The notes below the pieces were generated by a model. The model did no database searches, was not told where the DNA came from, and saw nothing but the letters and a program-made list of their open reading frames with translations. From positions 364,600-428,599 of the forward strand of contig NZ_KB892834.1 of assembly GCF_000373965.1 (NCBI RefSeq): DNA of 64,000 nt, read 5' to 3'. This document shows, piece after piece, positions 8,354 to 17,955 of the stretch (position 1 is its first letter; the number at the start of each line of letters is the position of its first letter). Position numbers and translations under genes: made by a program. This DNA is from Uliginosibacterium gangwonense DSM 18521 (lineage in GTDB: Bacteria > Pseudomonadota > Gammaproteobacteria > Burkholderiales > Rhodocyclaceae).

Positions 8354-8974
8354 TCAGCGCTTGGGCAGGATATCCACAATCGCCTGCCGCGCCCGCGCAA
8401 GGTAATCCGCCTTGCTCTCTTCAGCCCCCAGCACAATGGGGGCGCCAAAGCTGAGTACACAAACCAGGGGCACGGGCAGCAATTCCCCCTTGGGCATCAC
8501 GCGGTTGAGGTTTTCCATGGCCACCGGCACGAATTCCACTTGAGGATTACTCTGCGCGAGGTGGTACAACCCCGCCTTGAAGGGCTGGATCTCGCCATCC
8601 AGCGAGCGCGTGCCTTCGGGGAAAATGATCAGGGAATCCCCTGCGTCAAGTGCCTCCTGCAGGGGCTGCAAGGGATTGTGGTTGGGCGCGTGCTGGCCAC
8701 CCCGTTCGATCAGCACACCACGAAACACACGCTGGATGATGTAACGCCGCAGGCAGGTGGCATTCCAATAATCTGCACCGGCTACCGGGCGCGTTTTGTA
8801 GCGCAGGCGCGGTGGCAACATCGCCCAGAGGAGCAGGAAATCCAGGTGGCTTGAGTGGTTGGCAAAGTACAGGCGCTGGCACACTTCCGGCTTGCAACCC
8901 AACCAATTGGCATAAGCACCGGTCAGCAACCGGGCCAGTGCGATCAGAAAAATACCCACCAATCTATCAAGCAT
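8354..8974 (-). CDS. 1-acylglycerol-3-phosphate acyltransferase-like protein
   Basis: A 206-residue PlsC-family acyltransferase. The acyl-transfer motif NHSSHLD (NHx4D) lies at about residues 39-45 and the substrate-binding FPEGTRS at about 118-124, with an N-terminal hydrophobic helix for membrane attachment. The family transfers an acyl chain to a lysophospholipid at the inner membrane. It sits between the small membrane protein and the CdsA-like gene of the ynb-type operon. Its start overlaps the preceding stop by 8 bp, so a role in remodelling the lipid built by that operon is likely (inference). A separate housekeeping plsC is present at 29305. Confidence 0.85.
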   Translation of the reverse strand: MLDRLVGIFLIALARLLTGAYANWLGCKPEVCQRLYFANHSSHLDFLLLWAMLPPRLRYKTRPVAGADYWNATCLRRYIIQRVFRGVLIERGGQHAPNHNPLQPLQEALDAGDSLIIFPEGTRSLDGEIQPFKAGLYHLAQSNPQVEFVPVAMENLNRVMPKGELLPVPLVCVLSFGAPIVLGAEESKADYLARARQAIVDILPKR

Positions 8975-9410
8975 ACAGGGTGCCCATACCAATCAGTACA
9001 AAAATAAGCTGGCCGCATACTACAGTAGCCAGACGATACACCAACGTTCTGGAGGCACATGCCCGCTGCACCAGATCGCGTGGATCGGCCTTCTGGCGCA
9101 AACCCAACTGGCACAGTGCCGCATCAAAATCCGCCAGGGTATCGGCCGCGTCTGTGTATTGCGCAATCAGCTCGAAAGCCGCTACATCAAACCGGATTCG
9201 CAACACATACCATGCCAATGGCAAGCCGCTCATCAAGGCCAACGCGAACAGGATGCCCGCGCATCGCAAGCCATGCAATGCGGCGAACAATGCCCCCGCC
9301 ACCGCAGCCGCACACATCAGCCAGCCCAGAATCTGCAATGGGCGGGCACTTTGCAGGAAAGCGGCGGTGAGCGCAGCAAGATGCCGGGAGGGGGAGGTTG
9401 GCTCGGTCAT
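8967..9410 (-). CDS. hypothetical membrane protein in the ynb-like lipid operon
   Basis: A 147-residue protein with two closely spaced N-terminal membrane segments (about residues 25-65, LGWLMCAAAVAGALFAAL and ILFALALMSGLPLAWYVL), a soluble stretch of about 50 residues, and a C-terminal membrane segment (VVCGQLIFVLIGMGTLYA). No family is recognised. The ATG at 9410 overlaps the upstream phosphatase stop in an ATGA, and the gene's own stop overlaps the acyltransferase start. It is therefore translationally embedded in the operon and probably works with the lipid enzymes. Confidence 0.7.
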   Translation of the reverse strand: MTEPTSPSRHLAALTAAFLQSARPLQILGWLMCAAAVAGALFAALHGLRCAGILFALALMSGLPLAWYVLRIRFDVAAFELIAQYTDAADTLADFDAALCQLGLRQKADPRDLVQRACASRTLVYRLATVVCGQLIFVLIGMGTLYA

Positions 9411-10738
9411 GATGACACCAGGGTAGCCAGAGTGCGCAGCGTTTCCGGCTTCAACACCACCTGCGGACGAACCCGTCTGATCTGCAACACGGCATTCTCC
9501 ACGGAGTATCCACGATAGCGGATCAGCCATGCCGCCACGCTGGCCGCGCTCCGCGAAAACCCCAGTGCACAGCACACCCACACGGCCCCCTGCTGCCGGG
9601 CCTGCTCGATTGCCTCTGCCGCAGATTCAAGCATGATGCCGCTGGGTGGTACCAGATCCAGCATGGGCAGATTACGCTGTACCGGTGGGCGCACCCGCAG
9701 TGGCAGCTCGGCGCACAAATCCAGCACGGTGATGATATTGTGGCTACTCATGCTCTTCGCATCAGGCTGGCGCCCCAGGAACACACCGTCGAGTACCTCC
9801 ACACCACAGGGCAGATGCCGCGTCCAGAACCAGACGTTCAAGCGTGCCCCCAGCAGATAGGGGCCAAAAACCATCCAGCTGCGCCAAGGCAGGCTCGCCC
9901 CCTGTTTGCCAAAATGCGAGCCTTGGCCGAAGAGGTAGATACAGGCCACCGCCGCCAGCGCACTCGCCAGCCATAACACCAACCAGACCGAAGCCTGTGG
10001 AAAAAGTGCGTAAGCAGCCCCTGCACAGACCACAGCTCCCAACAGGTAGAACGTCGCGCAACGCACGCGCACGTCATTGAATGAGTGAGCCTGCCAGCGC
10101 CATTGGGCACCCGACTCCGGCACCAGCAGCAGGCACAGGGCCCCCGCCCAGAAGCCAGTGAGCAGATCAATGAAATGATGCTGGTATGTGGTCAGCACAG
10201 ACATGGCGATCAGTGCAAACCAGCCATGCAGCAGCCAGCGCGTGGCATACCGACCAAGCACATCCGCATAAAACCTCCACAGCACCACCAGCAAGCAGAT
10301 GTGGAGCGAAGGGGCCTGGTTATAGGGCAGATCAAAACCTGTGAGTGCATCAAAGAGCGCGCCAGACCAGCCCTGGGTGACTGGCCGCGTGAAGGAGAAA
10401 TGCAGCGGCCAGAGCAGGAAACCCGTGATGCATATCACCTGGGCTGCAAACAGGCGCCGCACGAGGCGGAAAAGCTCTTCCTTGCTGCGTGCGGTGAACA
10501 ATGCAATGCCGTACAGGAAATCGATCGACCAGTAAGGCAGGATCGTCCAGGGCAGAAAGGGGATGACATGCTCCCAGCCAAATACATACACCCCCACGTC
10601 ACTGCGCCGGGCGGTAAAGTGGTTGGCTGCACCGTAGCTGCTGAAGAACAACACCCCGAGGATTGCACCCCACAGCAAGGCCCAGCGCCATGGGCGCCGG
10701 GTTTGCGTCGGGCTGGCGCCTTGTGCCTCAGGCTGCAT
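9407..10738 (-). CDS. ynbD: membrane PAP2-like and dual-specificity phosphatase fusion (YnbD type)
   Basis: The 443-residue protein joins a multi-pass N-terminal part resembling PAP2/inositolphosphorylceramide-synthase-type phosphatases (segment NQAPSLHICLLVVLWRFY and a later YQHHFIDLLTG, residues about 140-215) to a cytosolic dual-specificity phosphatase domain. The CX5R loop there reads CALGFSR (about 395-401) within WVCCALGFSRSAASVAAWL. The usual His before the catalytic Cys is replaced by Cys. Together the domains suggest dephosphorylation of a lipid or head-group phosphate at the membrane. The ATG at 10738 lies inside the end of ynbC (11-bp overlap), implying coupled translation; a TTG at 10750 is an alternative. 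Confidence 0.82.
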   Translation of the reverse strand: MQPEAQGASPTQTRRPWRWALLWGAILGVLFFSSYGAANHFTARRSDVGVYVFGWEHVIPFLPWTILPYWSIDFLYGIALFTARSKEELFRLVRRLFAAQVICITGFLLWPLHFSFTRPVTQGWSGALFDALTGFDLPYNQAPSLHICLLVVLWRFYADVLGRYATRWLLHGWFALIAMSVLTTYQHHFIDLLTGFWAGALCLLLVPESGAQWRWQAHSFNDVRVRCATFYLLGAVVCAGAAYALFPQASVWLVLWLASALAAVACIYLFGQGSHFGKQGASLPWRSWMVFGPYLLGARLNVWFWTRHLPCGVEVLDGVFLGRQPDAKSMSSHNIITVLDLCAELPLRVRPPVQRNLPMLDLVPPSGIMLESAAEAIEQARQQGAVWVCCALGFSRSAASVAAWLIRYRGYSVENAVLQIRRVRPQVVLKPETLRTLATLVSS

Positions 10739-12482
10739 TGCGTTGCGCAATCGATACCGTGAAGATGCCCCACTCGTCTGCGAGTGTGTAGAGCTTGGTA
10801 AAGCCGGCTGTCGCTACCAGTTGATCCATCTCGGCCTGCACGCGGCGGCGCATGATCCACGGCTTGCCATCGCGGTGGCTGGAGAGCACACGGGCAATGA
10901 ATTCCAACTGTGGATGCCAGGGCTGGCCGGTGTAGATGATGTATCCGCCCGGCTCCATGACATCAGCAATCCCAGCCAGGGATTCCTTCAGCATACTGTT
11001 ATCAGGGAACAGTTCATACAGCCCGGAGACGACGCTGATCGTCGGGCGTGGGCTCAGGTTGCTCAGTGAGGCACGGCTGAAGGCATCCCCTTGCACAAAG
11101 CGGGTAATGGACTGCAAGCCCTTCTCAGTGATCAGCTTGTTGCCCTTCTCTACGTTCAGATCGCTGAAATCCCGCAGCAGCACCGAGTCCGGTTTCTGCG
11201 GCAGCTTTTCGATGCCTTCAAGAATATAGCGACCATGCCCGGCGGCAATATCCAGCACGTGCACAGGGCGTGCCTCGCCCCGCAGGCGGCCAATGGCATC
11301 CTGCAGGATCTTTTCGACATGCAGTTTGCGTTGGCGGATGCCACGCCAGCCGATGGCATCCAAGTAATTGCGGTCGATCAGCTTGCCCACAAAACTGCAT
11401 CCGCGTGCAGCGTTGCGATACACGTAATCCAGGGTGCTGCCGGAATCGAAGCCGGTTTCGAACCCCAGCCGCACGCCTTCGGACAAACGCCCGCCCGTGC
11501 TCATCCCGAAGCGGGTCAGCGCAAAGCTCCAGCGCTTGGGGCACCACCAGGGCAGAAGCTGGCTGAGCTTCTGGTATTCGGCATAGGTATAACCATACTG
11601 ATGGGCGTTGAGCAGGTCGGGCACCACCGGCTTTGCCTCAAAGCGGGCGAGCAGGAATGCGCGCAACTTGGTGATCGCCAGATGCCGATCCTTTTCGCCC
11701 AGCGTGTCATGATAAAAGCCATCGAGTACATGCTTCTCCTTCACGGTACTGCCCAGGCGCTCGAAGAAATCATGTTGCGGTTTGTGATGCACCACCCAGT
11801 CTGCCCCTGAAATCAGAAGTTGTGTGGGGACATGTATGGCACCGGCATCCTGCACCACGCGCTCTGCCGCTTCGTACAATGCAACCAGGATGTTGACCGA
11901 GATGGGGCGGGCAATCAGCGGATCGGCCTTGAATGAGGCGATACGTTGCGGGTCATGCGTGAGGTAATTGGCCTTGACATAGGAATTGACGAAGAAGTTG
12001 CCCACCAGCGATTGCAACATCTTCAGGCCCGGGCGGGCAAACGGCACGTAGAGCTTGACCTTGAACGCGGGCGAAGCCAGTGACATGCAGCGTATTGCGG
12101 GGGCATAGTCATGCACCCACGCGCTGACCAATACAGCGCCCACACTCTGGGCAATCACCCCAACCTCGCTCAGGGGCAGCGCGTGCTGTTCTGCGGCAAA
12201 GCGCACAAACTCATCCACGTCACGCACAAGGCGCCCAAAACTTGGGGCATATCCACGTGGCCCGGGTGTGCGCCCATTGCCGCGTGCGTCCCAGGCATAA
12301 AAAGCAAAATCCGGCAGGTCCAGTTCATCAACCACATGCGCCATCCGGCCGGAATGTTCGTGACCACGGTGGAACATGACAATCACGCCACGGGGTTTTT
12401 CTCCCTGTGCAGGCCAGTGACGGAAGAAAAGCGGCTCACCATCGCTGGCAGTGAAAGTACTTTCGATAACTTGACGGCTCAT
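10728..12482 (-). CDS. ynbC: alpha/beta hydrolase and methyltransferase fusion (YnbC type)
   Basis: A 584-residue two-domain protein. The N-terminal half is an alpha/beta hydrolase of the monoglyceride-lipase type (HRGHEHSGR, WDARGNGRTPG, nucleophile region IAQSVGAVL near residue 117). The C-terminal half is a class I SAM methyltransferase-like domain (VLDIAAGHGRYILEGIE near residue 405, then GDAFSRASL). E. coli YnbC has the same architecture. The hydrolase nucleophile elbow reads AQSVGA, a usable GxSxG variant. The ATG at 12482 is chosen because GGAG precedes it by about eight bases. The gene lies between the CDP-alcohol phosphotransferase and the membrane phosphatase, so it may trim and methylate the lipid or its head group (inference). 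Confidence 0.85.
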   Translation of the reverse strand: MSRQVIESTFTASDGEPLFFRHWPAQGEKPRGVIVMFHRGHEHSGRMAHVVDELDLPDFAFYAWDARGNGRTPGPRGYAPSFGRLVRDVDEFVRFAAEQHALPLSEVGVIAQSVGAVLVSAWVHDYAPAIRCMSLASPAFKVKLYVPFARPGLKMLQSLVGNFFVNSYVKANYLTHDPQRIASFKADPLIARPISVNILVALYEAAERVVQDAGAIHVPTQLLISGADWVVHHKPQHDFFERLGSTVKEKHVLDGFYHDTLGEKDRHLAITKLRAFLLARFEAKPVVPDLLNAHQYGYTYAEYQKLSQLLPWWCPKRWSFALTRFGMSTGGRLSEGVRLGFETGFDSGSTLDYVYRNAARGCSFVGKLIDRNYLDAIGWRGIRQRKLHVEKILQDAIGRLRGEARPVHVLDIAAGHGRYILEGIEKLPQKPDSVLLRDFSDLNVEKGNKLITEKGLQSITRFVQGDAFSRASLSNLSPRPTISVVSGLYELFPDNSMLKESLAGIADVMEPGGYIIYTGQPWHPQLEFIARVLSSHRDGKPWIMRRRVQAEMDQLVATAGFTKLYTLADEWGIFTVSIAQRNAA

Positions 12483-12547
12483 GCTTTCTCCAAAGGAAGG
12501 CAACAGATGCTGCACTACATGACAAAGTACTTGGCAAGCACTTTCAT

Positions 12548-13156
12548 TCACATCTTGGTCTGTGCCTCACGCAGACCTTCCCGTATCCGGCGAATGATGG
12601 TCAGCGCGCATAAGACACTCATGACGGGGAAGACGACAAACGCCCATTGCTGCGTGGGCAGCCCCAGGCCAACCCACAGTGCGAGCGCGCCCGTGGCAAA
12701 AGCGCGGTCGCTCTTGCCAAAGGGGCCGTCATAACGGCGGGATGCCCCGACCATGAGGCCCAGCACGCCAGTCATTTCGACAATGACGGAGCATAGAATG
12801 AATACCCAGACCCACAAGGGCGCGAAAAACGCCAAGTAGGCAAAGGGTAGATACAGGCAGGCATCCGAGATGACATCTGTGAGTTCATTCAGATAGGCGC
12901 CCAGTGCGGACTTCTGCCCGAATTCGCGCGCCAGCATGCCATCGATGGCATTGAGTGCCATCCGCAAAAACATCCACAGTGGAATCAGCAGAAACCCGGC
13001 CGGGGCAGGATGGGCCGCAAGGTACAGGCCCAGGGCCACAGAGATCAGGCAGGCCACGAGCGTGACTTGGTTTGCCGTCACCTTGGCCGCATACAAGGCG
13101 CGCACCAATGGCCGCAGCAGAGACTGAAATTTCGGTTTCAGGGCATAAATGCTCAT
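12548..13156 (-). CDS. ynbA: CDP-alcohol phosphatidyltransferase family protein (YnbA type)
   Basis: First gene of the lipid operon, 202 residues with about six membrane segments. The CDP-alcohol phosphotransferase signature is present as NAIDGMLARE followed by GAYLNELTDVISD (about residues 68-97). In the classical motif (D-x2-D-G-x2-A-R-x8-G-x3-D-x3-D) the first and third Asp are replaced by Asn here, a substitution I also recall in E. coli YnbA. Such enzymes join a CDP-activated lipid to an alcohol such as glycerol phosphate, serine or inositol; the alcohol here is unknown. A 65-bp gap precedes ynbC, and a palindrome lies just upstream of the start. Confidence 0.87.
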   Translation of the reverse strand: MSIYALKPKFQSLLRPLVRALYAAKVTANQVTLVACLISVALGLYLAAHPAPAGFLLIPLWMFLRMALNAIDGMLAREFGQKSALGAYLNELTDVISDACLYLPFAYLAFFAPLWVWVFILCSVIVEMTGVLGLMVGASRRYDGPFGKSDRAFATGALALWVGLGLPTQQWAFVVFPVMSVLCALTIIRRIREGLREAQTKM

Positions 13157-13172
13157 GGTGTGGATATCTTAA

Positions 13173-13200
13173 AATGTGTGAGGGCATGCCGATACACATT
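13173..13200. promoter_or_regulatory. 28-bp palindrome upstream of the ynb-like operon
   Basis: AATGTGT (13173-13179) and ACACATT (13194-13200) form outer arms around a perfect GGCATGCC core (13183-13190) with the same centre, so 11 of 14 base pairs are symmetrical. The site begins 17 bp upstream of the ynbA ATG. Its size and placement suggest a repressor operator for the lipid operon. No regulator gene adjoins it. Confidence 0.45.
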
Positions 13201-13306
13201 CTCGCATATCCCGGCTCATGCAGCGTGCCGAAGTATCCACGGAGAGTAAGTTCGCCGATACACGGACCCAATCCCGTGCATCGGCGGATTTCACCAGCTC
13301 AATCGA

Positions 13307-16078
13307 TCAACCGCTGTTGCGCAAACCGGCAGCCACCCCGTTGATGGTCAGCAGCACAGCACGGCGGGCAAGGTCTTGCGCCTCGGGCGTCTGCGAAGCA
13401 TCGCGGTAGCGGTGCAGCAACTCGACCTGTACGTGGTTGAGCGGATTGAGGTAGGGCAGACGGTTGCGCACCGAGCGTTGCAGCAAGGGGTTTTCGTCCA
13501 GCAGTTCCTTTTGCCCGGTAATGGCCAGCAGGTAGGTGATGGTGCACTTCCATTCGGCCTTCAGGCGCGGGAAGATTGCTGCACGCAGGATTTCATCCTT
13601 GACAAGTTCGGCGTGGCGGGCGGCAATGCCGATGTCACTCTTGGCGAGCACCATATCCATATTGGCCATGACGGTGGCAAAGAACGGCCATTCCTTGTAC
13701 ATATGGGTGAGCAGATCCATGCCGGCATCCCCGTGCCGGGTGATGTACTCGCTGACAGCCGTGCCAAAACCATACCATCCCGGTAGCATAAGGCGGCATT
13801 GCGCCCAGGAGAATACCCAGGGAATGGCGCGCAGGTCTTCAATCGAGGTGCTCTTCTTGCGCGAGGCGGGACGCGAGCCGATGTTCAGGTTGGCGATCTC
13901 GGATATGACGGTGGATTCCCAGAAATAGCGCTCGAACCCGTCCGTTTCATAGACCAGGGCACGATATGCCTGGAAGGCGCTCTCGGACAGCTCATCCATC
14001 GCATCCAGGTATTCGGGGCGCGGAGCGGCTTCCGGGTGGGCCAGCAGGGTGGCCTCCAGGGTTGCGGCGGCAAGCACCTCGAGGTTGCGGTGGCCGACCT
14101 CGGGGTTGGAATACTTGGAGGCGATCACCTCGCCCTGCTCGGTCAAGCGGATCTGCCCTTGCACGGCACCGCCCGGCTGGGCCAGGATGGCCTGATAGCT
14201 GGGGCCGCCGCCACGGCCGACCGACCCCCCGCGCCCGTGGAACAGGCGCAGGCGGACAGCATGCTTGCGGAATATTTCAACGAGCTGGATCTCGGCCTTG
14301 TACAACTCCCAGCCGGAGGTGAGAAAGCCGCCGTCCTTGTTGGAATCCGAATAGCCCAGCATCACTTCCTGCGCCTGAGTCCGGCTGGGCAGGAGGCGGC
14401 TGTATTGCGCCAGGCCGAAGAGGCGATCCATGATGCCGGCGGCATTGCGCAGATCGTCAATGGTTTCAAACAAGGGGATGATGTTCACATCCAGCGCGGC
14501 TTCGGCCGGGCGCAGCAGGCCGACTTCCTTGAGCAGCACGGCCAGCTCCAACATGTCCGACACCCCATCGGTCTTGGAGATGATGGCGTTGGTGACACAG
14601 GCCTTGCCGTAGATGCGGTGGGATTCGGCCACCGTGCGCAAAATGGCCAGCTCGCCCTCGGTCTCTTCCGAGAAGAGTGCGCCGGGCGCACCCAGCGGGC
14701 GGGGGGTGGAAAGCTCCTGCAAGAGCAGCTTGATGCGGGTCTCTTCGTCCTGCTTGAGATATTGGGTTCCTGGGGCGGCATATTCCAGCAGCTCGGCCAC
14801 GGTGCGTTCATGCACATCGGAATTCTGGCGGGTATCGATGGTGGCCAGATGGAAACCGAAAATGCGTACCGCATGGCGCAGATGGCGCAGGCGGCCATGT
14901 GCCACGGCGGGCGAGCAATTATTGACCAGTGACTCATGGATCATGTCCAGTTCGGCGCCCAGTTCGGCGGCAGACTCGTAGGGCGCCCAGGGGTGCACCG
15001 GGGGCTGGCTGGTCGTCGACACGCCAAGTTTCTTCGCCGTGGCGTAGAGGCGGGCATAGATGGCACGCAGGGCTAAACGATAGGGTTCATCCTCGGTATG
15101 TGCCGTGCGGGCGGGCGAACGCTTGGCCAGTTCCAGCACGGCGTCATCAACCTTGACCAGCCCGGAAGACATCGACAGGCCCGCGCCGAGGCGCGACACC
15201 TCGTTCAGATAATGGTTGATCACCGCCTGGGATTGAGCTTTGAGTGCCTGACGAAGCACGTCGGCCGTCACGAAAGGGTTGCCGTCGCGGTCGCCACCGA
15301 TCCAGCTACCCATGGTCATGAAGGTCGGCAGTTCGGCGTCTTCCCAGGTCTTGCCGCGTGCGGCGAGCTGGTCTTCCAGGCGGGTATACAGACGCGGCAG
15401 TTCGTTGAGGAAGGTGTAGTCGTAGAACGACAGGCCGTTGATGACTTCGTCGGCCACCGAGAGCTTCATCGGGCGCAGCATGCGCGTCTCCCACAGCATC
15501 ATGATGTTGCGACGCAGGTGGTCTTCGTTCTCGGCAAGTTCTTCCGGGGTGAGCTGCATGCGGTCACGCTCGTCAAGCAGGCGGGCGATGCGCAGCTGGT
15601 TGGTGAGGATGGCCTTGCGCTGAACTTCGGTGGGGTGGGCGGTGAGCACCGGGCAGACCATGGCCGTCTCAAAGAAAGCCTTGAGGCGGGCATCACTGAT
15701 CCCGGCGGCATCGGCCAGCTCCAGGGCACGGGCCATACTGCCTTCACGCGGCGCCGAACCCGCGCACAGGTGGGCACGCGAGCGGCGGATGTGGTGCTGG
15801 TCTTCCGCTATGTTGGCCAACTGGGAGAAAAAGCTGAAGGCGCGCACCACATGCAGGGTGTCATCTGCCGACATGCCGGTGAGGATGCATTCCAGCTCGT
15901 CCAGGGCGAGCTGTTCGTCGTCCCGATGGAAACGGATCGAGGCCTGGCGGATCTGTTCGATCAGCGCATATACCGCCTCGCTTTCCTGCGCACGCACGGT
16001 GTCGCCCAGCATTCTGCCGAGCAGACGGATGTCTTCGCGTAAGGGGGTATCCTTGTCTTTATCGTTTACTTTACTCAT
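13307..16078 (-). CDS. ppc: phosphoenolpyruvate carboxylase
   Basis: The 923-residue protein carboxylates phosphoenolpyruvate with bicarbonate to give oxaloacetate, refilling the TCA cycle. Family landmarks are present: [12 protein letters not shown] with the catalytic His, [36 protein letters not shown], and the glycine-rich catalytic loop [14 protein letters not shown]. The C-terminus ends LRNSG where most relatives end RNTG. The ATG at 16078 begins [10 protein letters not shown] and is preferred to an in-frame start at 16147 because the extra residues do not resemble the family. It is divergent from hemC, with 135 bp between. Confidence 0.96.
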   Translation of the reverse strand: MSKVNDKDKDTPLREDIRLLGRMLGDTVRAQESEAVYALIEQIRQASIRFHRDDEQLALDELECILTGMSADDTLHVVRAFSFFSQLANIAEDQHHIRRSRAHLCAGSAPREGSMARALELADAAGISDARLKAFFETAMVCPVLTAHPTEVQRKAILTNQLRIARLLDERDRMQLTPEELAENEDHLRRNIMMLWETRMLRPMKLSVADEVINGLSFYDYTFLNELPRLYTRLEDQLAARGKTWEDAELPTFMTMGSWIGGDRDGNPFVTADVLRQALKAQSQAVINHYLNEVSRLGAGLSMSSGLVKVDDAVLELAKRSPARTAHTEDEPYRLALRAIYARLYATAKKLGVSTTSQPPVHPWAPYESAAELGAELDMIHESLVNNCSPAVAHGRLRHLRHAVRIFGFHLATIDTRQNSDVHERTVAELLEYAAPGTQYLKQDEETRIKLLLQELSTPRPLGAPGALFSEETEGELAILRTVAESHRIYGKACVTNAIISKTDGVSDMLELAVLLKEVGLLRPAEAALDVNIIPLFETIDDLRNAAGIMDRLFGLAQYSRLLPSRTQAQEVMLGYSDSNKDGGFLTSGWELYKAEIQLVEIFRKHAVRLRLFHGRGGSVGRGGGPSYQAILAQPGGAVQGQIRLTEQGEVIASKYSNPEVGHRNLEVLAAATLEATLLAHPEAAPRPEYLDAMDELSESAFQAYRALVYETDGFERYFWESTVISEIANLNIGSRPASRKKSTSIEDLRAIPWVFSWAQCRLMLPGWYGFGTAVSEYITRHGDAGMDLLTHMYKEWPFFATVMANMDMVLAKSDIGIAARHAELVKDEILRAAIFPRLKAEWKCTITYLLAITGQKELLDENPLLQRSVRNRLPYLNPLNHVQVELLHRYRDASQTPEAQDLARRAVLLTINGVAAGLRNSG

Positions 16079-16213
16079 GGCTCTCTGGTTTTTGGGGAGT
16101 GGCGGGGAATGAGAGAATATAGCAGCCCCACAGGCTTGGCGGAGCAACGTGCTAACATCCTGCCATAACCGGCTGTGTATATAAGCTGTCTGATTACAGG
16201 GGTAGAGTGGAAT

Positions 16214-17155
16214 ATGGATGTCCTGAAGTCGCCATCACGAATTGTCATCGCCACCCGTGAGAGTCGTCTTGCCTTGTGGCAGGCTGAACACGTAAAAGCC
16301 CGACTGGAAACAGTCTGGCCTGGCTGCACAGTAGAGTTACTGGGCATGACCACGCGGGGCGACCAGATCCTGGACCGCACGCTATCCAAAGTCGGCGGCA
16401 AGGGGCTGTTCGTCAAGGAACTCGAACAGGCGCTTGCCGAAGGCCGTGCAGACATCGCCGTGCATTCGATGAAGGATGTGCCTGCCGAGCTGCCCGAGGG
16501 CTTTGCCCTGATTGCCACACTGGCCCGCGAGAATCCGCAGGACGCGTTCGTTTCCAACCGCTATGCCAGCCTGGACGACATGCCGCCCGGTGCGGTGATC
16601 GGCACCTCCAGCCTGCGCCGCGAGGCGCAATTGCATGCGCAATACCCCTATCTTGGCGTGGAACCCTTGCGCGGCAACCTCGACACCCGGCTGCGCAAGC
16701 TCGACGAAGGCAAGTACGACGCAATCATCCTCGCTGCGGCCGGGCTGCGTCGCCTGGGGCTGGCTGAGCGCATCCGCGCATTGCTGCCCACCGAGGTCAG
16801 TCTGCCTGCCGCCGGGCAAGGTGCCTTGGGGATCGAGGCCTGCGCGGATCGCCCCGAGGTGGCCCAGTGGCTGGCCCCCCTGGTCGATGCCCGGACGACC
16901 CAGTGCATCACCGCCGAACGTGCCTTAACATTAGCCTTACAGGCCGGGTGCGATGTTCCCGTGGGAGCATTTTGCGAAACCCGGGCCGATGGGACGCTCT
17001 TCATGCGTGCGTTTGTTGCCTCCCCTGATGGTATGCAGATGATCCGTAGCGAGGGCAGCGCCGAACCTAGCAGCGCCCAAAAGCTGGGTGCCCAGCTGGC
17101 AGAGGAACTGCTGGCCCAGGGGGCTGACCAGATATTGCAAACACTTCGATCATGA
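16214..17155 (+). CDS. hemC: hydroxymethylbilane synthase (porphobilinogen deaminase)
   Basis: The 313-residue enzyme polymerises four porphobilinogens into hydroxymethylbilane using a dipyrromethane cofactor bound to a Cys. The N-terminal [55 protein letters not shown] and the cofactor-attachment segment [13 protein letters not shown] (Cys near residue 243) are all present. The start at 16214 follows GGTAGAGTGG. It overlaps hemD by four bases (ATGA), and hemX and hemY follow, a typical betaproteobacterial heme cluster. Confidence 0.97.
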   Translation: MDVLKSPSRIVIATRESRLALWQAEHVKARLETVWPGCTVELLGMTTRGDQILDRTLSKVGGKGLFVKELEQALAEGRADIAVHSMKDVPAELPEGFALIATLARENPQDAFVSNRYASLDDMPPGAVIGTSSLRREAQLHAQYPYLGVEPLRGNLDTRLRKLDEGKYDAIILAAAGLRRLGLAERIRALLPTEVSLPAAGQGALGIEACADRPEVAQWLAPLVDARTTQCITAERALTLALQAGCDVPVGAFCETRADGTLFMRAFVASPDGMQMIRSEGSAEPSSAQKLGAQLAEELLAQGADQILQTLRS

Positions 17156-17919
17156 CCCAACCTCTGCTCGGTGCCTGCATCGTCATCACCCGTCCGCAAG
17201 ACCAGGCTGGACAGTTGAACGCGTGGCTGGCCGAGCAAGGTGCCAGGGTTTTGGCTTTTCCCGTCACCCAGATCTCGGCCGTGGCTGACACCTCGGGCCT
17301 GCGTGCGTTACAGACGCGGCTGCAGGATTTTTCGCTGGCCTTTTTCGTCAGCGCCAATGCGGTGGAACAGTGTTTTGCGGTCATTGACCGGGCACAGTGG
17401 CCGGATACGCTCGCTGTAGCCACCGTTGGCCCGGCCACAGCGCGGGCTCTACGCGCCAAAGGTTTCTCGCGGGTCATCGTGCCCCCCAACCGCTTTGATT
17501 CCGAAGGGGTGCTGGATCTGCCGGAATTCCAGCCCCGCGCCGTCGCAGGGCGCAAGGTTTTGATCCTGCGCGGAGAAGGTGGCCGTGAGCTGCTGGGCGA
17601 AACCCTGACTGAACGCGGCGCCACGGTCGAGCAGGTGCCGTGTTACGAACGGCATTGCGCCCATCTGGATGCCAGCACCCTGACCCAGCATTCAGAAGCC
17701 CTGAGTGCCATTGTTTTTTCCAATAGCGAAGCGATCCGCCATTTCACCCAGATTCTTGGCATCCATGCGGCCAGCCTGCTGGAAAGGCTGCCGGTATTCG
17801 TTCCCCACCCCCGCATCCAGGCCCAGGCCAAGGCCAGCGGCGCCTGTCGGACGGTGCTGACCGCAGCCGGCGATGAAGGTATCTTGGCAGGCATTCTGGA
17901 ACATTTGGGTACAAGCTGA
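17152..17919 (+). CDS. hemD: uroporphyrinogen-III synthase
   Basis: A 255-residue protein of the poorly conserved HemD family, which closes hydroxymethylbilane to uroporphyrinogen III with ring-D inversion. Typical features include an N-terminal [43 protein letters not shown], and [13 protein letters not shown] near residue 87, with two alternating domains. The start codon overlaps the hemC stop (ATGA), so the pair is translationally coupled. hemX follows 36 bp downstream. Confidence 0.93.
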   Translation: MTQPLLGACIVITRPQDQAGQLNAWLAEQGARVLAFPVTQISAVADTSGLRALQTRLQDFSLAFFVSANAVEQCFAVIDRAQWPDTLAVATVGPATARALRAKGFSRVIVPPNRFDSEGVLDLPEFQPRAVAGRKVLILRGEGGRELLGETLTERGATVEQVPCYERHCAHLDASTLTQHSEALSAIVFSNSEAIRHFTQILGIHAASLLERLPVFVPHPRIQAQAKASGACRTVLTAAGDEGILAGILEHLGTS

Positions 17920-17955
17920 TTCGCTCACTGCGGCTTGCTCGGGTAAGATTGCGCC

